A DNA stretch of 64,000 nucleotides from Enterococcus larvae (GCF_017830045.1 NZ_JAEDXU010000001.1:310001-374000), one strand, 5' to 3'; shown: positions 9,387 through 19,434, numbered from the stretch's first letter. Numbers and translations are program-made. Notes: a model not told the origin generated them from the letters alone.

Positions 9387-10485
9387 TCAGATTTTCAATT
9401 TTAAATACGCATCGATAAATCCGTCAAGATCTCCATCCATGACTGCTTGAACATTTCCTGTTTCAAAATTCGTGCGATGATCCTTGACCATCGAATATGG
9501 GTGAAAAACGTATGAACGAATCTGTGAACCCCAACCAATCTCTAGTTGTTCTCCGCGAATGCTGGCTGCTTCTTGTTCTTTTTTCTCCATCTCCAGCTGA
9601 TAAAGCTTTGCTTTCAGCATAGACATTGCCTGTTCTCTATTTTTCAACTGTGAACGCTGTGCCTGACTAGCGACTACTGTCCCTGTCGGCAAGTGAGTGA
9701 TCCGCACCGCTGATTCCGTTTTATTGATATGCTGACCACCAGCTCCACTGGCACGATATGTATCGATCTTAAGATCATCAGAATTGATCTCGACCTCTAC
9801 TGTATCATCCAACTCGGGCATCACGTCGACAGAGCAAAAAGAAGTATGTCTTCGCTTAGCAGAATCAAACGGCGATATCCGAACCAAGCGATGAACACCC
9901 TTCTCAGATTTCAAATAGCCAAATGCATTATAGCCTTTGATTTCCAGAGTTACACTTTTTATCCCAGCTTCATCTCCTGCCTGATAATCCAGTGTCTCAA
10001 CTTGAAAACCATGACTTTCAGCCCAACGTGTGTACATGCGAAGCAGCATACTGCCCCAATCCTGAGATTCAGTTCCCCCGGCTCCGGGATGCAGTTCAAC
10101 GATTGCATTGTTCTTATCATATGGCTCGTTTAACAATAATGAAAGTTCATAGATTGAAAGTTTTTCAGAAAGCTGTTTTAGTCTCTCTATCAGCTCCTCC
10201 TGAATCTCTCCATCAAACTCTTCTTGCTGCATCTCATTCATGATTTCCAATTCTTCCAGCTCTTCCGCGAATTGATTGAATTGCTGAAATTTCTCTTTAT
10301 AGATGTTTGTTTCATTGATCAGCTTTTGGGCCTCCTCTGTATTGTCCCAAAAGCCAGGCTCAGCCATCTGATGCTCAGCTTCAGCAATATCTTCTTCCAG
10401 CTGATCTAAGTCAAAGAGACCCCCTAAAACTATTTATTTTCTCATTTATTTCATCCAATGCATGACGAATTTCTGCATTTTCCAT
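9387..10485 (-). CDS. prfB: Peptide chain release factor 2 (with programmed +1 frameshift)
   Basis: RF2 ends translation at UGA and UAA. The gene is read in two frames: 24 codons from ATG 10485 end at CTT, then an in-frame TGA (10411-10413) is passed by +1 slippage and reading continues GAC TTA GAT to 9387, giving 365 residues, the normal length. The SPF anticodon-like tripeptide ([11 protein letters not shown]) and the GGQ catalytic loop ([10 protein letters not shown]) are present. The large frame alone would start at an internal Met and miss about 40 residues. Confidence 0.97.
10410..10425 (-). other. RF2 programmed-frameshift site
   Basis: AGGGGGTCTCTTTGAC: an internal SD-like AGGGGG three bases before the slippery CTT, then the TGA stop and C. 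This is the classic autoregulatory site by which low RF2 favours the +1 shift. Confidence 0.97.
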
Positions 10486-10523
10486 TCATGAAACATTCCC
10501 TTCTATCAGTAAAATGGTTGTTT

Positions 10524-10599
10524 AATCGTGGCACTTGCTATGCTGATAAAAACCAAGGATACCTGATGACTCTGATAAAATCAATGATAATCCACGATT
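10524..10599 (-). other. Long-range inverted repeat in the prfB leader
   Basis: AATCGTGG (10524-10531) and CCACGATT (10592-10599) are perfect complements enclosing about 60 bases that also contain two copies of CTGATAAAA. It lies 39 bases before the prfB start. Function unknown. Confidence 0.35.
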
Positions 10600-10636
10600 T
10601 CTCTACACTCTTAAACATCTTTCAAGACTAATTAAA

Positions 10637-10667
10637 GAGCGTGGGATACAAGTGAGACCCCACGCTC
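10637..10667 (-). terminator. Terminator-like hairpin after secA
   Basis: GAGCGTGGG pairs with CCCACGCTC; the U-tract on the minus side is weak (CTTTAATTAG), so termination efficiency is uncertain. It separates secA from prfB. Confidence 0.6.
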
Positions 10668-10734
10668 ATTCTTTGACTAAGTTACACTGTCGCGGTACAG
10701 TCTATAACTGATTTTCTCACAACAATTCTAACAA

Positions 10735-13263
10735 CTAGGCATTCTTACCATGACAGTTTTTGAATTTCTTACCACTACCACATGGACAAGGATCGTTACG
10801 CCCTACTTTATCAACTTTAACCGGTGTTCTTTTAGCTGAAGTGTTGCTTTGCTCTTCCGCTGTTTCACCTGGATGGCTTGCTTCTCCTTGAGCAACCTGT
10901 TCTCTTTGTACATTCTGACGAATCTCAGATTTCAGGAACAAACGTGTTGCTTCGAATTCAATTGCACCAATCATATCTTCAAACATCTTATATCCTTCAG
11001 TTTGGTACTCAACTAATGGATTATTTTGACCATAGGCACGCAATCCTACTGATTGACGCAGCTGATCCATTGCATCAATATGATCCGTCCATTTTGTATC
11101 TACAACTCTTAGGATAACTACTTTTTGGAATTCAAGCATTTGCTCCGGTCCATTTAACTGACCTGCTTTTGTTTCGTAGACGCCTTTTGCAGCTTCATAC
11201 AAATACTCTTTGATTTGTTCCGGTGTCTTATCTTTGATATCTTCAATAGAAACTGCATCTTCATGAAGAATTGCAGAACCGGCAAAATCAACAATGCCTT
11301 CCAAATTCCAGTTTTCTTTTTCAAGCTGTGTATGACTATCAACAACACGACCAATCGTGCGTTTGATCATATTCATCAACACTTCTGTCAGATCATTTTC
11401 TTCCATGATGACTTCTTGACGCTGTGCATAAACGACTTCACGCTGTTCACGCATAACATCATCATATTGCAGTACATTTTTACGTGTATCGTAGTTGTTT
11501 CCTTCTACACGTTTTTGCGCAGATTCAACCTGTCTTGATAACATTTTACTTTGAATCACAGCATCTTCTTCTTCGATCTTCATGCGGTCAAGGAAGACTT
11601 TGATACGATCCGTACCAAAACGTCTCATCAATTCATCTTCCAATGAAAGATAGAATTGTGATACCCCAGGATCTCCCTGACGACCTGAACGTCCACGCAA
11701 CTGGTTATCAATACGACGAGACTCATGACGCTCTGTACCAATTACAGCTAAACCGCCAAGCTCTACGACACCAAGACCAAGCTTGATGTCGGTACCACGA
11801 CCTGCCATGTTGGTAGCGATCGTTACAGCACCTTTTTGACCGGCATTCATGATGATTTCTGCTTCTTTAAAGTGATTCTTCGCATTCAATACTTCATGAG
11901 GTACTTTTTCTTTATTCAATAATTCTGAAAGCAATTCAGATGTTTCTACTGCTACTGTACCAACCAAAACAGGCTGGCCGTTATGATAGCGTTCTTTGAT
12001 ATCCTGAACAACCGCTCTGAATTTACTTTCCAGTGTCGGATAAAGCAGATCCGGACGATCATCACGGACGATTGGACGGTTTGTAGGAATCTGAATAACT
12101 TGGATATTATAAATTTCACGGAATTCTTCTTCTTCCGTTTTAGCTGTACCGGTCATCCCAGACAGTTTTTTATACATACGGAAATAGTTCTGGAATGTAA
12201 TAGTAGCCATTGTTTTTGACTCATCTTCAATCTCTACGCCTTCTTTGGCTTCGATTGCCTGATGAAGCCCATCAGAATAACGACGACCATCCATGATACG
12301 TCCAGTAAACTGGTCAACGATCAGGACTTTTCCTTCCTGTACCACATAGTCGATATCACGAATCATGATATAGTTTGCACGCAATGCCTGCTCCATATGG
12401 TGAGTTAATGCTGTATTTTCGATTTCATACAGGTTTTCCAATCCGAAAGCTTCTTCAGCCTTTTCCATACCTGCTTCAGTCAAGTTGATTGTCTTAGACT
12501 GAACATCGATTTTGTAATCTTCTTCTTCTTTCAATTTCTTCACTAAGTTATCTGTACGTGTGTATAATGCAGTAGACTTTTCAGCCTGCCCTGAAATGAT
12601 CAACGGCGTACGCGCTTCATCGATCAAAATTGAATCCACTTCATCGACGATTGCATAGTTAAGAGGACGCTGAACCATTTGGTTGCGGTATACAACCATG
12701 TTATCTCTCAGGTAGTCAAATCCAAGTTCATTATTCGTGCTGTACGTAATATCTGAATTGTAGGCTGCACGTTTTTCTTCCGGTGTTTTTGAGTTGATGT
12801 TCAACCCGACACTCAAGCCTAAGAAATTATACAGATCTCCCATTTCACTTGAGTCACGTGTTGCCAAGTATTCATTGACTGTTACTACGTGAACACCTTC
12901 TCCTGAAAGAGCATTCAGATAAACCGGCATTGTTGCCGTCAATGTTTTACCTTCACCAGTTCTCATTTCCGGGATATTCCCATCATGAAGAACGATACCA
13001 CCCATTAGCTGTACGCGATAAGGATATAGACCAAGAACCCGTTTTGCTCCTTCACGAACAACAGCGAATGCTTCCGGTAATAGCTGATCAAGTGTTTCGC
13101 CTTTTTCATAGCGTCCTTTGAACTCATCAGTTTTAGCTTTAAGTTCTTCGTCACTTAGCTGTTCCATAGCAGATGCATATGTTTCAATCTTATCAACTAT
13201 AACTTCAAGCCGCTTCAATTCTTTTTTATCGTTTTCAATCATCTTTCTAAGAAAATTTGCCAT
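10735..13263 (-). CDS. secA: Preprotein translocase ATPase SecA
   Basis: 842 residues, normal for Firmicute SecA1. NBD1 Walker A (MRTGEGKTL) near residue 105, [22 protein letters not shown]2 motifs ([18 protein letters not shown]), and a C-terminal zinc-binding [14 protein letters not shown] that contacts SecB or ribosomes. It powers export through SecYEG. The ATG at 13263 is preceded by AAGGAA. It is transcribed apart from prfB, with a terminator-like hairpin between. Confidence 0.98.
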   Translation of the reverse strand: MANFLRKMIENDKKELKRLEVIVDKIETYASAMEQLSDEELKAKTDEFKGRYEKGETLDQLLPEAFAVVREGAKRVLGLYPYRVQLMGGIVLHDGNIPEMRTGEGKTLTATMPVYLNALSGEGVHVVTVNEYLATRDSSEMGDLYNFLGLSVGLNINSKTPEEKRAAYNSDITYSTNNELGFDYLRDNMVVYRNQMVQRPLNYAIVDEVDSILIDEARTPLIISGQAEKSTALYTRTDNLVKKLKEEEDYKIDVQSKTINLTEAGMEKAEEAFGLENLYEIENTALTHHMEQALRANYIMIRDIDYVVQEGKVLIVDQFTGRIMDGRRYSDGLHQAIEAKEGVEIEDESKTMATITFQNYFRMYKKLSGMTGTAKTEEEEFREIYNIQVIQIPTNRPIVRDDRPDLLYPTLESKFRAVVQDIKERYHNGQPVLVGTVAVETSELLSELLNKEKVPHEVLNAKNHFKEAEIIMNAGQKGAVTIATNMAGRGTDIKLGLGVVELGGLAVIGTERHESRRIDNQLRGRSGRQGDPGVSQFYLSLEDELMRRFGTDRIKVFLDRMKIEEEDAVIQSKMLSRQVESAQKRVEGNNYDTRKNVLQYDDVMREQREVVYAQRQEVIMEENDLTEVLMNMIKRTIGRVVDSHTQLEKENWNLEGIVDFAGSAILHEDAVSIEDIKDKTPEQIKEYLYEAAKGVYETKAGQLNGPEQMLEFQKVVILRVVDTKWTDHIDAMDQLRQSVGLRAYGQNNPLVEYQTEGYKMFEDMIGAIEFEATRLFLKSEIRQNVQREQVAQGEASHPGETAEEQSNTSAKRTPVKVDKVGRNDPCPCGSGKKFKNCHGKNA

Positions 13264-13364
13264 TGTTTAAGTGTTCCTTTCAATTAACTCTATTTATTTT
13301 TTCTCCGAATTACACAATCATTTTGACACAGAATGTACAATCATCCTTCTTATTTTATCACTAC

Positions 13365-13393
13365 TTCATAAGAAAGGAAATAACTTCTGTCAA
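13365..13393 (-). promoter_or_regulatory. Probable secA promoter
   Basis: TTGACA (13388-13393) and TATGAA (13365-13370) with a 17-base spacer, about 100 bases upstream of the secA ATG. Confidence 0.5.
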
Positions 13394-13419
13394 GAATTGC
13401 TTAAATAATTTATATGTAC

Positions 13420-13610
13420 GTTAAGTAAAATGGATAAGCCACCAGCCTGTTTCCTGATAACTTTTTCCCATAATCGGATAAACAGCAGAACAGAAGCCAC
13501 TCACTTGGAGACGGATGTAATCCAACAGAAAAATGAAGCCATTCCCGTAGATTTCCAGCCTCTCAGAGCTGAGTGCTTCTGTTCCAACCTCGACTATTAC
13601 TAATTCTTAA
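13420..13610. other. Structured non-coding stretch between hpf and secA
   Basis: No convincing ORF. The plus strand has AACAGAAGCCACTCA (13489-13503) and TGAGTGCTTCTGTT (13570-13583), complementary except for one bulged base, with smaller hairpins inside (for example around CTCAGAGCTGAG, 13562-13573). It could be the hpf transcript end, a secA leader or a small RNA. I do not recognise a known RNA family. Confidence 0.35.
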
Positions 13611-13622
13611 TGATCGGTTTGA

Positions 13623-14174
13623 TTAGTCTGTTTCAATCAAGCCGTATTTGCCATCTTTACGACGATAAACAATACTTGTTCCGTTTGTTTCAGAATCTTC
13701 AAAAATAAAGAAGTTATGTCCAAGCATGTTCATCTGTAAAACTGCTTCTTCACTATCCATTGGTTTTAGTGAAAGGCGTTTTGTACGTACGATATCCAGC
13801 TCAGAAGTTTCTTCCGCTGTCTCTTCCTCAGTAAAGAAAGCTACTTCCTTCACAGAGCCAGTTCCTGTTTCACGTGACTTGCGATTGATTTTTGTTTTGA
13901 ATTTACGGATTTGGCGTTCCAGTTTGTCTACAACCAAATCAACACTTGCATATAGGTCAGGAGAAGTTTCTTCTGCTCTCAATACCAAGTATGGAAGAGG
14001 GATAGTCACTTCAACCTTCGCAGTTTTTTCAGTATATACTTTCAAGTTAACATAAACGGTCGCTTCTGGTGAATCGCTGAAATATCGCTCCAGTTTTTTG
14101 ACCTTTTTCTCTACATAGTCACGAATTGCCTCTGTTACTTCAATATTTTCTCCACGTACATTATATCTAAACAT
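13623..14174 (-). CDS. hpf: Long-form ribosome hibernation promoting factor
   Basis: 183 residues from the ATG at 14174, selected because AAAGGGG lies 8 bases before it. N-terminal S30AE domain (RYNVRGENIEVTEAIRDYVEKKVKKLERYF), a charged linker, and a C-terminal dimerisation domain (RTKRLSLKPMDSEEAVLQMNMLGHNFFIFEDSET...). Long HPF dimerises 70S ribosomes into inactive 100S particles in stationary phase. It lies between comFC and secA as in many Firmicutes. Confidence 0.96.
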   Translation of the reverse strand: MFRYNVRGENIEVTEAIRDYVEKKVKKLERYFSDSPEATVYVNLKVYTEKTAKVEVTIPLPYLVLRAEETSPDLYASVDLVVDKLERQIRKFKTKINRKSRETGTGSVKEVAFFTEEETAEETSELDIVRTKRLSLKPMDSEEAVLQMNMLGHNFFIFEDSETNGTSIVYRRKDGKYGLIETD

Positions 14175-14248
14175 AACAATTGCCCCTTTCATCTACCACA
14201 TAAAGAAAGAATAAAAGGACCACTCTCTTACTCTCTCTTCTTAACTCT

Positions 14249-14277
14249 ATTATAGCTAACAATTATCTATTTGCCAA
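14249..14277 (-). promoter_or_regulatory. hpf promoter
   Basis: TTGGCA (14272-14277), a 17-base spacer and a perfect TATAAT (14249-14254), about 75 bases before the hpf start. Confidence 0.75.
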
Positions 14278-14314
14278 CAATATTGATAATCAAATTTTTC
14301 TATATTTGTTCAAT

Positions 14315-15001
14315 TCAGCGAGCAACAGAGAATGTTTCCAGCTTTTTGACCGGATATTTTAAAATAATTTCCGACGCAAAGAAAAGAGTCCTTCCTGTCG
14401 TATATATATCATCAACCAGCAAGACATTCCTGTCAGCCAAGAGATGTTCATATGTTTTACATAAATGAAACGGCTGATGTCCGGATAACCGTTCTTTCCT
14501 TCCTTTTTTTGATTGCGGCTGATCACTTCCTGTTCGAACTAAACAGTCTGTATAATCAACAGCTGCTCCCTTCAAAAGCCCTTCAACTTGATTAAAGCCC
14601 CTTTCTGATAATCGATTTTTCGACAGGGGAATGGGAATAACAAGAAAATTTTTCTTCTTTTTGAAATAGACGGCAATTTTTTGAGAAAAGCTATGGCGCA
14701 ACTGGTAATTCCCTTTAAACTTATATTCCTCAAACCACAGCTTCATCTCATCATCATATTGAAATAATGCAGTATGATGAAAAGAATAATCCGGGTACTT
14801 CTTTTGCCAAAGATGACAGTCGCTACAATAGAAAGAAGAACACTTTCTTCCACAGCCATTACATAGTTGATGCCCTTCGAGGAGTTGAAACTTTTTTTGA
14901 CAGTTTATGCACAGCTCATAACGCGGGAGCGGGTGAAAACAAATGAGTTCTCGAATAGAAAGAATCCTACTGATCCTCTGACTACAATATACACAGTTCA
15001 T
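14315..15001 (-). CDS. comFC: ComFC-type phosphoribosyltransferase-like competence protein
   Basis: 228 residues from the ATG at 15001 (AAGGGGGG before it). N-terminal zinc fingers (CVYC, CINC, CNGCGRKC, CSDC) and a PRTase domain with the PRPP loop VLLVDDIYTTGRTL. ComFC works with the ComFA helicase in DNA uptake during transformation. The gene overlaps the end of comFA by 20 bases, so the two are co-translated. Confidence 0.92.
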   Translation of the reverse strand: MNCVYCSQRISRILSIRELICFHPLPRYELCINCQKKFQLLEGHQLCNGCGRKCSSFYCSDCHLWQKKYPDYSFHHTALFQYDDEMKLWFEEYKFKGNYQLRHSFSQKIAVYFKKKKNFLVIPIPLSKNRLSERGFNQVEGLLKGAAVDYTDCLVRTGSDQPQSKKGRKERLSGHQPFHLCKTYEHLLADRNVLLVDDIYTTGRTLFFASEIILKYPVKKLETFSVAR

Positions 15002-16313
15002 CCACCAGCCCCCCTTCTTTCGCAAGCTGATTCATCCTTTTGATTTGTTTGACTGCTTGTTTGATTTGATGGTTTTTCCCATCATGAAGGAACCAAACCT
15101 CCCCACCTGTATAATTGCTTTTCCGATCAACTCGACCTGCAATCTGAACCAGAGCAGAGGCTGAAAACACTGGATGCTCTGCGCCAAGAACAATGACGGA
15201 GACTTGATCGAAGGTCACACCGCGCTCCAAAATTGTAGTAGTCAAAAAAAGCCGAAATTTCTTTTCTCTCATCTGCAGGACTTTTTCAGCTCGGTCCTCA
15301 TCCTTAGAATGAACAGAGGCGATCGAAATATTTGGCATTTGCAAGCTGAATAATTTATAAAGCTCATTCAGTAGAGAAATACTTGGGCAAAATAAGAGTA
15401 CGTTATTCTTCTTCATCAACTTGTTGATACAGTTCATCAACTCTTTAGGTATCCTTTTCTGCGCTATCTTCCTTCGCCAGTGGAAGCTGCTCTTCAACAT
15501 TGGGATCGGGAGCTGTCTGCGATGATAGCGTGCCGGAAGGACAACCATCTCCAATTCATTTTTTGCTGACAGATGGAGCAGCTGTTTTGTAGGAGTAGCA
15601 GTCAAATAAAGGAGTGCTGCCTGTTCTTTTATTGCATTTTCAGCTGCTGTTTGAAGCATTTTCTCATTTACAAAGGGGAAGGCATCGACCTCATCAATGA
15701 TCAGTACATCAAAGGCTTGATAAAAGCGCAACAGCTGGTGCGTTGTACACAAGACAAATTTCGAGTAACGATAGATCTCTTCCGAATCCCCATACAAAAG
15801 GATCAGGTCCTCTTCGGGAAACACTTTCCTGAGTCGAGGATACAATTCCAGACACACATCTACTCTGGGTGATGCGAGTCCAACCCGTTCTCCTCTACTC
15901 AATGACATGCGTATCGTTTCAAAAAGCATCTCCGTTTTTCCAGCACCTGTAACTGCCCAAACCATGCCGTTTCTTTTTTCAGCCGCAATCCTTTGCAATT
16001 GATCAGAAACAGTCTGCTGTCCTGCAGTCAATTCCCCAGCCCATTCAAACACTACCTTACGCGAATGACCGATTACTTCTGCCATATGATATAGAGTTCC
16101 ATCACTGTCTATCCGTCCCAATTGGATACATGACGGACAAAAATAACGTTGCTGCTGGAGCTCTACCGCTTCTAGTGGGTGGATACAGCCACACCTTCCG
16201 CAGCATACTTTACTTCCGTTGATGACCATCGCTGAAAAATGAATAGCGTTTGAAAGATCAATATTTTTTAAAAGCTCTTTCTTCATTACTTTTCTGCCTA
16301 TCAGTTCATTCAC
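14982..16313 (-). CDS. comFA: ComFA-type DNA translocation ATPase
   Basis: 443 residues, DEAD-box-like superfamily 2 helicase. Cys4 zinc motif (CCGRCGC...CPSC) near residue 45, Walker A AVTGAGKTE, Walker B LIIDEVDAFP, motif III LTATPT and motif VI QIAGRVDRK. It drives single-stranded DNA through ComEC. The start is GTG (16313) with GAGGA 9 bases before; the ATG four bases away is out of frame. First gene of comFA-comFC. Presence of the pair does not prove natural competence. Confidence 0.93.
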   Translation of the reverse strand: MNELIGRKVMKKELLKNIDLSNAIHFSAMVINGSKVCCGRCGCIHPLEAVELQQQRYFCPSCIQLGRIDSDGTLYHMAEVIGHSRKVVFEWAGELTAGQQTVSDQLQRIAAEKRNGMVWAVTGAGKTEMLFETIRMSLSRGERVGLASPRVDVCLELYPRLRKVFPEEDLILLYGDSEEIYRYSKFVLCTTHQLLRFYQAFDVLIIDEVDAFPFVNEKMLQTAAENAIKEQAALLYLTATPTKQLLHLSAKNELEMVVLPARYHRRQLPIPMLKSSFHWRRKIAQKRIPKELMNCINKLMKKNNVLLFCPSISLLNELYKLFSLQMPNISIASVHSKDEDRAEKVLQMREKKFRLFLTTTILERGVTFDQVSVIVLGAEHPVFSASALVQIAGRVDRKSNYTGGEVWFLHDGKNHQIKQAVKQIKRMNQLAKEGGLVDELCIL

Positions 16314-16453
16314 AAAATCACTTCCTCATAACTACTATTCGCAAAAAAGACAAGTATCATTTAAATTCATTTCCCTATTAATTTCTCATTCTTGCTCTGC
16401 TATAATCAAATAAAGAACAACCGTTAAAAAAGGAAAAGATTGGAAGTGGGAAT

Positions 16454-16753
16454 ATGGATAAATGGTCATATGTCATGTTTATAGAGAAAAGTAAAACCTA
16501 TAATAAAATCACTAAAGCAATCGTTGAAAGTCATGTGGGAAATCTTCGAGCATGGGATGAAAACGGCAATTTAGAATTTTGCGGAGTGTTCAAAGGTTAT
16601 CCCGGTGTAGCAGGTATGGTCATTCTCAATGCCGAAAGTTACGAAGAAGCTGAGGCACTTTGTAAACAGGAACCATTAGTTGTCGGTGGTTATGCAACCT
16701 ATTCACTGAAAGCTGTCCAAGTAGCAGACAAAGAAAACAATTATTTACTGTAG
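16454..16753 (+). CDS. YCII-related domain protein
   Basis: 99 residues, one alpha/beta ferredoxin-like domain of the YCII type (KGYPGVAGMVILNAESYEEAEALCKQEPLVVGGYATYSLKAVQV). The His/Asp pair seen in catalytic YciI proteins is not obvious, so function is unknown. Monocistronic: SD-like GGAAGTGGG before the ATG, a TATAAT at 16401-16406 about 45 bases upstream, and a terminator behind. Confidence 0.75.
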   Translation: MDKWSYVMFIEKSKTYNKITKAIVESHVGNLRAWDENGNLEFCGVFKGYPGVAGMVILNAESYEEAEALCKQEPLVVGGYATYSLKAVQVADKENNYLL

Positions 16754-16867
16754 GAAAACATTGAAATATTCCTATTGCGACACGCACATTAAACGTCCTT
16801 GCACATATTTTGGCAACAAACTCAATTTAGCAAACATGCTGAAATAAAATAGAACGAATATCAAAAT

Positions 16868-16906
16868 AGAAAGAAGAGACTGGAGGCTAGCCAATCTCTT
16901 CTTTCT
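16868..16906. terminator. Shared terminator of convergent genes
   Basis: AGAAAGAAGAGA (16868-16879) pairs with TCTCTTCTTTCT (16895-16906), and TGG/CCA extend the stem inward; T-rich on the plus side. It lies between the YCII gene and the convergent DUF7662 gene. Confidence 0.8.
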
Positions 16907-16942
16907 GTTTTTTATCATCTAATACAGCTTTTGTTGTTTATT

Positions 16943-17245
16943 TTACAAAAGCGACTCTTTAAAAAGTCCATTTGCTTTCAATAACTTGTTAAATACGATG
17001 TATTCTTTTTCTAAATTCACCTGAACAACTTGATAGCCGGCATTCAGCCAACCGTATGCACCTTTTTCCGGATGCTTATAATCATTTGCCCACCAGTCAG
17101 TATCTGTTCGAGCTGTTGCAGGCAAGCCGGAGTAAGGAAACAACAGTTCATCAAACTGGGTAAAAGTCAAAGTCACTTGAGAACCGCCATTTTCTCTCAG
17201 ATAATGGGTCACATGATTGTATTTCTTAGAACGTTCTTTTACCAT
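16943..17245 (-). CDS. DUF7662-like small protein
   Basis: 100 residues. The pattern QVTLTFTQFDELL, GLPATARTDTDWWANDYKHPEKGAYGWLNAGYQVVQVNLEKEYIVF matches what I know of DUF7662 proteins (a WWAN motif followed by W-L-N-A-G-Y); function is not established. ATG at 17245 after AAGGAGGGG. Single gene, converging with the YCII gene. Soluble, no signal peptide. Confidence 0.68.
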   Translation of the reverse strand: MVKERSKKYNHVTHYLRENGGSQVTLTFTQFDELLFPYSGLPATARTDTDWWANDYKHPEKGAYGWLNAGYQVVQVNLEKEYIVFNKLLKANGLFKESLL

Positions 17246-17391
17246 CGAATCCCCTCCTTGATATCATTATTATCTCATAAATCAGCGAACTTTCAACTAT
17301 TCTAAGTAAGAACTTTTTATCCTTTCAAGTTGCTTAACGGACACTTTTTTCCTATACTGGTACTAACGATGATGAAGAAAAGGAAGAGACG

Positions 17392-18033
17392 ATGATTGAT
17401 CATTATTTTACTATTTTACAGGATGGACAGCATGAGATTGAAATCAAAAAATCCAGATTCATTTGTTTTATGAAGCGTGTCAAAACAGAAGATGATGCGA
17501 AAGCATTTATTGCTGAAATAAAAAAGGAACATTGGAAGGCCAACCACAATTGTAGTGCCTTTATCCTTGGAGATAGAGGCGAGATTCAACGAAGCAGCGA
17601 TGATGGAGAACCGAGTGGTACTGCCGGCATCCCAATGCTTGAGGTATTGAAAAAGCAGGAGCTGATAAATATTGCGGCTGTAGTTACTCGTTATTTTGGC
17701 GGCACAAAGCTTGGTGCGGGTGGGTTGATTCGCGCATATAGTCATTCCGTTTCTGAAGCCATTCAGGCAATCGGCTTAGTTGAAGGGAAATTACAACAGG
17801 AAATCACACTGACTATTGAGTATCCGCAGCTTGGAAAGCTTCAAAATTTTCTGGAAACGAGCGGCTACACAACAAAGGATACTCTGTTTACTGAAAAAAT
17901 CACTGTAGTCTGTCTGGTAGATGAAGAGACTGTACCGCTGTTCATTTCCGAAGTGACAGATATTTTGAATGGACAATTTACCTATGAAGAAGGCGAAACT
18001 AGCTACCATGAGATTCCCCTTACATCAAAATAG
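17392..18033 (+). CDS. yigZ: YigZ/YvyE family (IMPACT-type) protein
   Basis: 213 residues. N-terminal UPF0029/IMPACT domain with EIKKSRFICF, SSDDGEPSGTAGIPML and VVTRYFGGTKLGAGGLIRAY, then the DUF1949 C-terminal domain. Family members bind nucleic acid or nucleotides; the role is unsettled. Proximity to comF is also seen in B. subtilis (yvyE). GGAAGAG precedes the ATG. The terminator behind it is shared with the convergent GNAT gene. Confidence 0.93.
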   Translation: MIDHYFTILQDGQHEIEIKKSRFICFMKRVKTEDDAKAFIAEIKKEHWKANHNCSAFILGDRGEIQRSSDDGEPSGTAGIPMLEVLKKQELINIAAVVTRYFGGTKLGAGGLIRAYSHSVSEAIQAIGLVEGKLQQEITLTIEYPQLGKLQNFLETSGYTTKDTLFTEKITVVCLVDEETVPLFISEVTDILNGQFTYEEGETSYHEIPLTSK

Positions 18034-18053
18034 AGTTCTTCGACAAACACAAA

Positions 18054-18082
18054 AGAGCTGCGGCAGAATTTGCCGCAGCTCT
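18054..18082. terminator. Bidirectional terminator between yigZ and the GNAT gene
   Basis: Perfect 12-bp stem AGAGCTGCGGCA / TGCCGCAGCTCT with a 5-base loop, ending four bases from the GNAT stop. Confidence 0.88.
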
Positions 18083-18085
18083 TGT

Positions 18086-18556
18086 TCATTTTTCTTTTAA
18101 AAAAAGTTCGTTCACTTCATCAAATACATAGCGGTTTGATAAAAGTGCTCCACAGGAGGCTAGATTTTCAGGTTCAGGCTGGACAATGATTCGCTCACAA
18201 TCTGTGAATGCCATTATATAATCCGTCAGCTCAGCAACAATTGCCTTACCGATCCCTTTCCCGAGAAACAGTTCTTCTCCGATCATGTAATCGATGCTGT
18301 AGGTTCCCTTAAGTGAATGTGTACCATGCCACTCTTCGCCGCTTTCTGAGAAAAAATAGTACTGGCAAAAACCGATAGATTGACCGTTCCAGCTTACGAT
18401 GAAATGATGCAAAAATTGAAAAGCATCCGCCCGCTCCGTTACTTCCAACAGCCAGTCTTCAGGATCATGGTACCATTTTGCCACATGTGATTTCTTCAGC
18501 CATTTTTCAAAGAGTGGTATATCTGTATCCATAAATTGTTTTAGTATCAAAGTCAT
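18086..18556 (-). CDS. GNAT acetyltransferase, AAC(6')-like
   Basis: 156 residues. The acetyl-CoA loop reads EELFLGKGIGKAIV and the N-terminus (FEKWLKKSHVAKWYHDPEDWLLEV...SWNGQSIGFCQYY) resembles the Acetyltransf_8/AAC(6')-Ib side of the GNAT superfamily, where the W-Y and E-D residues line the acceptor site. It differs from the E. faecium AAC(6')-Ii type. Substrate unknown; a link to aminoglycoside modification is speculation. ATG after TTGGAGGAA. Confidence 0.8.
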   Translation of the reverse strand: MTLILKQFMDTDIPLFEKWLKKSHVAKWYHDPEDWLLEVTERADAFQFLHHFIVSWNGQSIGFCQYYFFSESGEEWHGTHSLKGTYSIDYMIGEELFLGKGIGKAIVAELTDYIMAFTDCERIIVQPEPENLASCGALLSNRYVFDEVNELFLKEK

Positions 18557-18686
18557 ATCTATTCCTCCAAATTTTCTGATTTTGTTTCACACAAAAACAA
18601 GAAAATCGGCGGACCTCGAATGCTTTGATTTCGGATAAATTAGCAAGGGTAGCGAATATTCATCTGATTTCTCTCCTTCTCTGTAG

Positions 18687-19394
18687 TTATTTTTCTAAAT
18701 AAAACTCAAAACGGTTCCCCGCATATTGGGTGCGCACATACTCAAAAGGGCGACCGTCAGTCAAATAGGAAATCTGGCGAAGCCTTAAGATCGCCTCACC
18801 TCGTTTGATTTCCAGATATTCAGCAATTTGTTCCGATGCCAGCATTGCAGAAATCGTCTGATTCGCTTGTCCGATCTTATACCCGCCCTTTACTTCTAAT
18901 GTTTTATACAGCGACTGACTAACTTCAGATTTGCTGTACTTATCAATGAGAGAGTATGGGATACTTGCTACCTCAAAACAAATAGGAACATTGTCCGCAT
19001 ATCGTATACGCTCCATCCTCAGAATCGATTCATGCTCAGACAGTTGAAGCTTTTCCAGTTCGCTTGAGCTAGGCTGTGTAATAAAATAAGAAACTGTTTT
19101 GCTGGATGGCGTCCGATTTTGAGAAACCATGATTTCAGTAAAGCTTGTCGTTCCGATCATTTTTTCTTGAACTTTTTGCCTTGCTACATATGTACCGGAA
19201 CCGATTTTTCTTTCTAATATTCCTTCATCTGCCAGAGTCTGTATTGCCTGACGCAGTGTCATTCGGCTCACATTGAACTGAACAGCCAGCTCACGCTCTG
19301 ATGGCAGACGATCGCCAATGGCCCATAGACCCTTTTCAATATCTTCTTTGATCTTATCATGTATTTGTAAATAGATTGGTAAAGATGATGTCAT
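18687..19394 (-). CDS. GntR-family (HutC/UTRA) transcriptional regulator
   Basis: 235 residues. N-terminal winged helix (IKEDIEKGLWAIGDRLPSERELAVQFNVSRMTLRQAIQTLADEGILERKIGSGTYV), then a UTRA ligand domain (ESILRMERIRYADNVPICFEVASIPYSLI...LRLRQISYLTDGRPFEYVRTQYAGNRFEFY). Nearest known style is NagR/YvoA or other sugar-phosphate sensors. A HutC-type palindrome lies 41 bases upstream, suggesting autoregulation. No sugar operon adjoins it, so targets are likely elsewhere. SD GAGGAGGG. Confidence 0.9.
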   Translation of the reverse strand: MTSSLPIYLQIHDKIKEDIEKGLWAIGDRLPSERELAVQFNVSRMTLRQAIQTLADEGILERKIGSGTYVARQKVQEKMIGTTSFTEIMVSQNRTPSSKTVSYFITQPSSSELEKLQLSEHESILRMERIRYADNVPICFEVASIPYSLIDKYSKSEVSQSLYKTLEVKGGYKIGQANQTISAMLASEQIAEYLEIKRGEAILRLRQISYLTDGRPFEYVRTQYAGNRFEFYLEK

Positions 19395-19434
19395 CTGCTT
19401 CCCTCCTCATTTGTCTATTTCTTTAATTATAACT

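Noticed and set aside
9387-10367. RF2 as a 326-residue gene starting at an internal Met
   Set aside because: The programmed frameshift site and the upstream 24-codon frame show the true product is 365 residues from 10485.
15573-15872. Plus-strand frame inside comFA
   Set aside because: Lies wholly within the helicase core on the opposite strand and has no ribosome site.
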